A stretch of DNA of 6,032 nucleotides from assembly GCA_902796785.1 (NCBI GenBank), contig CADBQJ010000178.1, positions 1 through 6,032 on the forward strand, given 5' to 3'. Below the pieces are notes generated by a model that was given only the letters and a program-made list of their open reading frames with translations, searched no databases and was not told the origin of the DNA. The translations under genes were made by a program, and so were the position numbers. The DNA is from Fibrobacter succinogenes. GTDB taxonomy: Bacteria > Fibrobacterota > Fibrobacteria > Fibrobacterales > CADBQJ01. This document shows positions 1 to 4,847 of the stretch, piece by piece (within the stretch, counting starts at the first letter, position 1; every line of letters begins with the position of its first letter).

Positions 1-51
1 CCGACGCTGATCCTCTCCATCCGCGGAGCGGGGTACAAGCTCGATGCGTAG
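1..51 (+). CDS. C-terminus of OmpR/PhoB-family response regulator (5' partial)
   Basis: The first 16 codons of frame 1 read PTLILSIRGAGYKLDA and end at a TAG (49-51). The segment R-G-A-G-Y-K-L is the hallmark last strand and wing of OmpR/PhoB winged-helix DNA-binding domains, usually written as (V/I)RGxGYxL and lying within a few residues of the C-terminus, as here. The protein would be the DNA-binding output partner of a two-component system, acting in the cytoplasm. Only this tail is in the window, so the receiver domain and the cognate kinase cannot be seen. Its stop codon lies inside the start of the next gene (8-bp overlap), which indicates co-transcription and probably translational coupling. 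The family call rests on a short but characteristic motif. Confidence 0.75.
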   Translation, partial: PTLILSIRGAGYKLDA

Positions 52-2572
52 ACTCCCGCCGTTCCCGCGCCGCGCGCTCGCGCTGCTCCTCGCCCTGGCG
101 GCGGGGGCCCCGTGCGCGACGGGCGCGAAGGAACCGCCCGGCACGGCGGAATCGCTGCTGCGGCTCGAGGAGTTCCCGACCTGGGCCAGCCGCGACCCCG
201 CGGAGGCGTTCGAGCGCCTGCGGCCCGTCGTCCGCAGGGGAAGCGGCGACTCGCTGGCGGCCGCGGCCGCCCGCAAGCTCGTCGGCCTCTGGGAGATGAC
301 CGAGCCCCGGCCCGCGGGGATGGACGAGGAGGTCTCGGAATGGCTGGACCTGCTCGCCCGCTCGCCGTGGACCGACCGCGAGTCGATGCGGCGGATCGCC
401 GCGCGCGCCGAGCTTCCCGCGCGGAAGGCGCGCCCGTTCCGGCGCGACGCCGCCGGGAGCGCCGCCGGCCCGGGCCGCCTGGTCTTCGCGGGCGACGGCG
501 TCTGGCGCGAGGCGGGCGACTCGCTGCTCCCGGTCAACGAGGCCGCGCTCTTCGCGCTGGGCGCGGACCGGACGCCGCTGGGAAGCGCCCGCGGCCACCT
601 GCTGGCGCGGCAGAACGACCAGCCGCGCAGGCTGGCCTGGATCTCGCCCGAGCGCGAGCCGCTGGAGATCCTCCTGCCCGAGGCGCCCGTCTGGACGCTG
701 GCCTTCGACGACGGGCGCGCCGCCGCCGCGGGCCGCGACTGGTTCCAGCTCTGGCGCGGCTCGACTCTCCTCTTCTCGCTGCGCGAGCCCCTCGGGCTCT
801 GCGAGCCGCTCCGCGACCCGCGGCGGCCCGCGCTGCTCCTCCTGGACTGCCCCGGCGGCGAGCGGAAGATCCTCCGCCTGGACTCCGGCGCGCTCTCCTC
901 CTCGCCCGCCGTCCTCCCGGACGCCCGCCGGAAGGCGCTCGGCTCGTTCGGCGAGGCCTTCGCGACGGAAAACGGCGTGGAGCTGCGCTCGCTTCCGGAA
1001 GGGCTGCCGCTCTGGTCGGTCCCGATCCCCGGCGCGAAGGACGTCGCGGCCGACCGCGGCGCGCTCTACGTGCGCAAGGGGGCCGACACCCTGCTGGTCC
1101 TGGACGAGCGGTCCGGGCGGATCCTCCACCTCGTCTCCGGCGTCGAGGGCGAGCTCTTCTCGCTCCGGAACGGCGTCGGCGCGCTGTCGAACTCCGGCAC
1201 GGTCCGGCTGCTCCGGCGCGACGGCACGCCCCGGCTGGTCTACCACGCGGGGCAGGCGCTCGCCCGCCCGCCGGCGGAAAACGGCGACGGGCTCCTGCTG
1301 CCCCTGCAGAACGGCGAGTGGATCGAGATCGACCCCGACGCGGACGAGCTGGTGACGCCGATGGCCTGGCGCGAGCTGGCCGACCGCTGGACGGAGCGCC
1401 GCGAGGCGGGCGCGCTTTCGGAACTGCTCGCCGACGAGCCCGGCAACCCCCTGGCCTGGAAGGAGCTGGGGCGGAACGCGCTGAACGAGGGGAGGAAGGA
1501 CAGCGCCGCCGTCGCCTGGGAACGCGCCTTCCGCGCCGCCGCGCCCGACGACGGCGAGCTGGAGGCCTGGACCGCGCTCTGGGGCGCCTCCTGGGCCGCG
1601 CGGCCCGACGTTCCGCTTCCCTTCCTCTCGCCCCTGACCGCGGTGAACGGCCGCGTCTGCTACGTCGACGCGCGCGACGGCGCGCTGCGCTGCCCCGCCG
1701 TCCCCGGGCGGGACTCCGGCGAGCCGGTCTCGCTTCCGGGCCCGTTCACGAGCCTGGAGGCCGTCGGCGGCGACCTCTACGCCGCGACGAAGGACAACCG
1801 CCTGGCGCGGATCGACGTCGACGCGGGCAAGGCCGCGGCGTCGCTCGCCGCCGACGGCGAGCTGCTGCTGGCGCGCATGTCGCCCGCGGGCGGCGTGGCG
1901 CTCTCGCAGCGCGGGACCGACACCTCCGTGGTGCGCTGGACGGACCGCGACCTGCGCGCGACGGGGACGCGCCTGCTCGAAAACGACCTCGTCCCCGCGC
2001 AGCTCGCGGCGGACGCGGACGGCGCGGCCGTGGGCTACCCCGACGGCCGGATCGTCCTCCTGGCGCGCGACAGCGCGACGACCGTCCAGCTGGGCCGCCC
2101 GCTGGTGCTCCTGAAGCTGACGCCGCGCCTGGCGGTCGCCGCCGCGGCCGGCTCCTGGCTCTACCTGGTCGACCGGCAGAAGGGCCGGACGGTCGGCCAC
2201 GTCGCCTGCGGCCGCGGGACCGGGGACGACCCGCTCCACCTGGCGGTCGACGGCGAACGGATCGCCCTCCTCAGCGGCTCGGGCCACCTGACCCTCTTCG
2301 AGAAGTCCGGGCAGGGGGCGCGCCGCGACGTCCCGGGCATCTCCCCCTCCTGGGCCGCGCCGCTCTGGTACCGCTCCTCGCTGCTGGTGCCCGCGCGGAA
2401 CGCGCTGCTGGCGGTCGACCCCTCGACCGGCGTGGTCCGCGAGCTGGCGAAGTTCCCCTCCCCGCCCTCGTCGTGCGCGCAAAACGGCGACGAGCTGGTC
2501 TGCGCCCTCGAGGGAGGGTGGATCGCGGGGCTGCCGCTGCAGGAGCTGGCGGCGCGCGCGGCGTCGGACTGA
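44..2572 (+). CDS. Exported beta-propeller / single-TPR protein of unknown function
   Basis: 842 aa. An N-terminal Sec-type signal is seen: basic MRRLPPFPRR, a hydrophobic run at about residues 11-21, and a likely cleavage after ATGA at about residue 28. The Cys at 24 follows a Pro, so it is not a good lipobox. Residues about 32-110 look alpha-helical. About 140-460 and about 525-838 are beta-rich with PQQ/WD-like propeller repeats, such as LLVLDERSGRIL near 350, WLYLVDRQKGRTVG near 705, and LLAVDPSTGVVREL near 790. Between them lies one clean TPR at about 469-502 (W472, L475, G476, A488, W492, A495). No transmembrane helix is visible after the signal, so a soluble periplasmic protein is expected. 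The start overlaps the stop of the response-regulator gene; no strong Shine-Dalgarno is seen, but the signal peptide begins right at this ATG. Propeller plus TPR suggests a scaffold, sensor or assembly factor (BamB-like fold, not BamB itself). The specific function is unknown. Confidence 0.85.
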   Translation: MRRLPPFPRRALALLLALAAGAPCATGAKEPPGTAESLLRLEEFPTWASRDPAEAFERLRPVVRRGSGDSLAAAAARKLVGLWEMTEPRPAGMDEEVSEWLDLLARSPWTDRESMRRIAARAELPARKARPFRRDAAGSAAGPGRLVFAGDGVWREAGDSLLPVNEAALFALGADRTPLGSARGHLLARQNDQPRRLAWISPEREPLEILLPEAPVWTLAFDDGRAAAAGRDWFQLWRGSTLLFSLREPLGLCEPLRDPRRPALLLLDCPGGERKILRLDSGALSSSPAVLPDARRKALGSFGEAFATENGVELRSLPEGLPLWSVPIPGAKDVAADRGALYVRKGADTLLVLDERSGRILHLVSGVEGELFSLRNGVGALSNSGTVRLLRRDGTPRLVYHAGQALARPPAENGDGLLLPLQNGEWIEIDPDADELVTPMAWRELADRWTERREAGALSELLADEPGNPLAWKELGRNALNEGRKDSAAVAWERAFRAAAPDDGELEAWTALWGASWAARPDVPLPFLSPLTAVNGRVCYVDARDGALRCPAVPGRDSGEPVSLPGPFTSLEAVGGDLYAATKDNRLARIDVDAGKAAASLAADGELLLARMSPAGGVALSQRGTDTSVVRWTDRDLRATGTRLLENDLVPAQLAADADGAAVGYPDGRIVLLARDSATTVQLGRPLVLLKLTPRLAVAAAAGSWLYLVDRQKGRTVGHVACGRGTGDDPLHLAVDGERIALLSGSGHLTLFEKSGQGARRDVPGISPSWAAPLWYRSSLLVPARNALLAVDPSTGVVRELAKFPSPPSSCAQNGDELVCALEGGWIAGLPLQELAARAASD

Positions 2573-2597
2573 CGGAAAAGACGGAACGCGGCGCGGT

Positions 2598-3290
2598 TCA
2601 GCGCTTCAGCGCCAGCCGCAGCCAGAGCGCGAGGAAGCGGAGCGTGTCGCGCACGTGCGAAATGTGCGACGGGCCGCCCTCGGCGTAGAGGACGGGGATC
2701 GGCACGGAGGCGATCGTCTCGCCCGCGCGGGCGGCCAGCACGAGGATCTCGGACTCCCAGGCGAAGCGGCCGCTTTCGGGCAGGAGCCCGCGGTCGACCA
2801 GGCGCGTCGCGTAGCACCTGCAGCCGCACTGGCTGTCGAACAGGGGCGTCCCCGCGAGGAAGGAGAGCATCCGGGTGGTCGTGCGGTTGCTGAAGCGGCG
2901 CGCGGGCGGCATCTCCGGGCTCTCCAGGTCGCGCGCGCCGACGACCACGCCCGCGTCGCGGCGCCGCGATTCCGCGAAGAGGGCCGGCAGGACCGACGCG
3001 GGATGCTGTCCGTCGGCGTCCAGCGTCGCGACGCGGGAGGCGCCGCGGTCGCGCCACCAGCGAAGCCCCGCCTCGACCGCGGCGCCCTTGCCGCGGTTCG
3101 GCGAAAGGCGCAGCACGTGCGCCGCGCCCAGCTCGGCCGCGGCGTCCCCGCTCCCGTCGGACGACCCGTCGTCCACGACCAGGACCCGGTCCGCGCCGGC
3201 CGCCGCCAGGAGCTCCGGAAGGAAGCGCCGGAAGGCCTCCCCGCCGTCGTAGACGGGGACCAGCACCGCTTCGTCGGGCAACAGGGCCAT
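2598..3290 (-). CDS. Family 2 glycosyltransferase, DPM1-like
   Basis: 230 aa, a normal size for a single-domain GT-A enzyme. Motifs in order: VPVYDGG (11-17) at the start of the nucleotide-sugar fold; VVDDGSSDGS (38-47), the GT2 nucleotide-binding signature; SPNRGKGAAVEAGL (63-76); LDADGQHP (90-97), holding the metal-binding DxD; VVGAR (116-120); a DSQCG-type segment (152-156), the equivalent of D(T/S)QxGxR in polyprenyl-phosphate glycosyltransferases; and FAWESEIL (176-183), with acidic residues where the acceptor base is expected. No transmembrane helix is present, unlike ArnC/GtrB-type enzymes, so it is probably cytosolic or peripheral at the inner membrane. The family transfers a sugar from a nucleotide donor to polyprenyl phosphate or a related acceptor; sugar and acceptor cannot be told here. 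It starts 5 bp after the barrel gene and is probably co-transcribed with it. An in-frame GTG at 3299 is an alternative start, but the Shine-Dalgarno at 3296-3303 fits the ATG. Confidence 0.9.
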   Translation of the reverse strand: MALLPDEAVLVPVYDGGEAFRRFLPELLAAAGADRVLVVDDGSSDGSGDAAAELGAAHVLRLSPNRGKGAAVEAGLRWWRDRGASRVATLDADGQHPASVLPALFAESRRRDAGVVVGARDLESPEMPPARRFSNRTTTRMLSFLAGTPLFDSQCGCRCYATRLVDRGLLPESGRFAWESEILVLAARAGETIASVPIPVLYAEGGPSHISHVRDTLRFLALWLRLALKR

Positions 3291-3295
3291 CGGGG

Positions 3296-3303
3296 TCACC
3301 TCC
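3296..3303 (-). promoter_or_regulatory. Ribosome binding site of the glycosyltransferase gene
   Basis: Read on the minus strand, 3303-3296 is GGAGGTGA, a near-perfect Shine-Dalgarno, followed by the 5-base spacer CCCCG and then ATG at 3290. Its last three bases are the TGA stop of the upstream barrel gene, so ribosomes finishing that gene stand on the site used to start the next one. This favours the ATG at 3290 over the in-frame GTG at 3299, which lies inside the site. Confidence 0.8.
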
Positions 3304-4801
3304 AGAATTCGGGCGCGATCGTCATCAGGAACGACACGCCGTCCAGGCCGTGCACGGCGACCTGCGCCCGGAAAAAGTAGAAGTCGGGGTTGCGCACGCG
3401 CACGCCGACGCCCCAGGAGTTGTGGAGCTCCCCGTCGAGGATCTTCCCCTCGTCGGAATAGACGTAGCCGTATTCGTCGAAGAAGACGCCGTCGACCTTG
3501 AGGATGACCGGCCAGCGGTATTCCATCGTCCAGGAGAGGGCCCCCTGGCCGCGGAAGCGGTTGGCCGGGTAGTAGCGCAGCGGCGTGTGGCGCCCCAGGC
3601 CCGGGCGGGAGACGAAGGGGGCGGGGTCGTCGTCGAGCGAGAATCGGCGCTTCCAGCTGACGTAGTTGACCAGCACCTTGCGCTCCAGGTAGAGGCGCCG
3701 GAACTGCGACGGGCGGAGGAACTCCACCGCGTCGTCGAAGGAGAACTTCCGCAGGTAGCGCTTGTTGTCGCGGTTCTCCTTCCGGGTGAGCTCGTAACGG
3801 TTCCTGCCCAGCAGCAGCGCGTGCTCCAGCCGCACGGTCGTCAGGAGGTATTCGCCGTAGTCCTCCGGCACGCCGTACTTCGCGCTCGCCGACCAGCGCG
3901 TCCCGCGGGTGGCGGCGTAGGGGCTTTCGAGCCCGTCGCTCCCGATCGTCGCGGAGAAGGACCATTCGTCGAAGTCGTCGTGCAGGCCGGCCGCGAGCAG
4001 CCGGTCGAGCTTCTCCTCCTCCGACCGGATCCCCTCGTAGGGGGCGAACGACTTGGCGTGGACGTCGGGGTCGGTGCGGTAGCGGTGGGCCGTGAACTGC
4101 GCGTCGGCCCCCATGTCGAAGGGGCCGATCGACCAGTAGATCCCGTTGGTCCACGAGAAGGAGGAGTCGGAGTGGAGCACCTTGAACCCGTCGGAGCCGT
4201 AGTAGGCGCGGTCGCGTTCGCCGACGGCGTGGAAGCGCGTCTTCCAGCGCGCGCGGTTCCCCGGGAGCAGCAGCGAGAACTTCGCGTCGGCGGTCCAGTC
4301 GAGGTCGACCATCTGCTCGGCGTTCAGCCCGACGGAGTACCGCCGGGGGCTGGCGACGGAATGCTGGAGGTAGGTGGCGCCCCAGCGCGAGGTGGAGCCC
4401 CCGCCCAGCGCGAGGTAGGGGAAGGCGACGACGTTGCGCTTCTCGCCGAAGGAGACGAGCTCGAACGCGCGCTGCGGGACGTCGTGGTCGAAGAAGTACT
4501 CCAGCGGCGGGACGAAGGGGGCGATGGCCAGGTCCACCACGGGCTGGACGACGCGCTCGAAGGGCCAGGCGACCACGTCGAGCAGGCGGGAACGGGGGGA
4601 AAGAAGCACCTCGAAGGCGCCGACGTAGCGCAGGGAGTCCCCCGTCTGCCCCTCGGCGACGGCGACGGAGTCGAGCCGCGGCAGGTCGTCGTCCGGGTCC
4701 GGTCCGTCGGGTCCGGCCGGCGCGGGCGAAGCGGCCGCGGCCAGCGCCGAGACCAGGAGAAGCCGCGATGCGGAGCTGGAGATGCCACGTCGTGCGAGCA
4801 T
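3296..4801 (-). CDS. Omp85-superfamily-like outer-membrane beta-barrel protein without POTRA domains
   Basis: 501 aa. A signal peptide is visible: basic residues R4-R5 and R13, a hydrophobic run at about 14-24, and likely cleavage after APA near residue 29. A short acidic Pro/Asp-rich linker (30-45) and a region of about 70 residues follow. From about 115 to the end alternating polar/aromatic strands dominate, typical of a barrel. The C-terminal part resembles Omp85/BamA/TamA (bacterial surface antigen D15): ATRGTRW (297-303) like the PxxG strand entry, RFRGQG (415-420) at the place of the loop-6 (V/I)RGF motif, then MEYRWPV (426-432), VDGVFFDEYGYV (436-447) and SWGVGVRV (462-469). A final strand ends FWR, with an aromatic at the penultimate residue. 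There is no room for a POTRA domain before the barrel. Outer-membrane location is confident; the role (lipid or protein insertion, or passage of a product) is not. It is followed closely by the glycosyltransferase and starts divergently from the RND transporter. No Shine-Dalgarno is seen before the ATG. The next Met is at residue 164, so the start is fairly safe. Confidence 0.8.
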   Translation of the reverse strand: MLARRGISSSASRLLLVSALAAAASPAPAGPDGPDPDDDLPRLDSVAVAEGQTGDSLRYVGAFEVLLSPRSRLLDVVAWPFERVVQPVVDLAIAPFVPPLEYFFDHDVPQRAFELVSFGEKRNVVAFPYLALGGGSTSRWGATYLQHSVASPRRYSVGLNAEQMVDLDWTADAKFSLLLPGNRARWKTRFHAVGERDRAYYGSDGFKVLHSDSSFSWTNGIYWSIGPFDMGADAQFTAHRYRTDPDVHAKSFAPYEGIRSEEEKLDRLLAAGLHDDFDEWSFSATIGSDGLESPYAATRGTRWSASAKYGVPEDYGEYLLTTVRLEHALLLGRNRYELTRKENRDNKRYLRKFSFDDAVEFLRPSQFRRLYLERKVLVNYVSWKRRFSLDDDPAPFVSRPGLGRHTPLRYYPANRFRGQGALSWTMEYRWPVILKVDGVFFDEYGYVYSDEGKILDGELHNSWGVGVRVRNPDFYFFRAQVAVHGLDGVSFLMTIAPEFWR

Positions 4802-4826
4802 GGTCTTGCAAATCTATATTCTGGCA
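4802..4826. promoter_or_regulatory. Short AT-rich divergent start region, possible bidirectional promoter
   Basis: Only 25 bp separate the likely start codons of the barrel gene (minus) and the RND gene (plus), and the segment is strikingly AT-rich for this window. On the plus strand TATATT (4815-4820) matches the sigma70 -10 consensus at five of six bases. It ends exactly 6 bases before the A of the RND ATG, the spacing expected for a leaderless transcript. On the minus strand TATAGA (4818-4813) and TAGATT (4816-4811) overlap it and could serve the barrel gene with a leader of a few bases at most. No convincing -35 box is present for either, and neither start has a clear Shine-Dalgarno at normal distance. 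The call is an inference from position and composition. Confidence 0.35.
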
Positions 4827-4847
4827 ATGAGCCTGCTCGTTTGCCAG
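4821..4847. repeat. Inverted repeat over the RND start codon, possible operator
   Basis: CTGGCAA (4821-4827) is mirrored exactly by TTGCCAG (4841-4847) across a 13-base centre. The arm centres are 20 bp apart, about two helical turns, which would suit a dimeric regulator binding one face of the DNA. The left arm touches the A of the RND ATG and adjoins the putative -10. The arms do not extend further on either side. Two 7-base arms can arise by chance, so this is only a candidate regulatory site. Confidence 0.3.

Noticed and set aside
115..117. Cys24 of the propeller protein as a lipoprotein anchor.
   Set aside because: The residues before it are GAP; Pro at -1 does not fit a lipobox, and a signal peptidase I site near residue 28 is more convincing.
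2573..2613. Possible terminator between the convergent genes: GGCGC (2590-2594) with GCGCC (2609-2613) and a weak T-rich run on the minus strand.
   Set aside because: The stem is only 5 bp with a 14-base loop, part lies within the glycosyltransferase coding end, and the T-rich run (TCTTTTCC on the minus strand) is about 10 bases away. Too weak to call.
112..2688. A second 858-codon plus-strand frame inside the propeller gene.
   Set aside because: It is extremely Arg/Ala/Gly/Pro-rich with no motif, and is the shifted-frame shadow of the real 842-aa protein, which has a signal peptide and recognisable repeats.
3297..3299. GTG start for the glycosyltransferase in a GTGA overlap with the barrel stop.
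   Set aside because: The strong Shine-Dalgarno covers this GTG and is correctly spaced for the ATG at 3290; the GTG adds only three residues before the conserved fold.
4822..4837. Sigma54-like match TGGCAATGAGCCTGCT with GG and GC separated by the correct 10 bases.
   Set aside because: It would start transcription downstream of the RND ATG, leaving no suitable start codon in the conserved N-terminus. The match away from the GG/GC core is imperfect.
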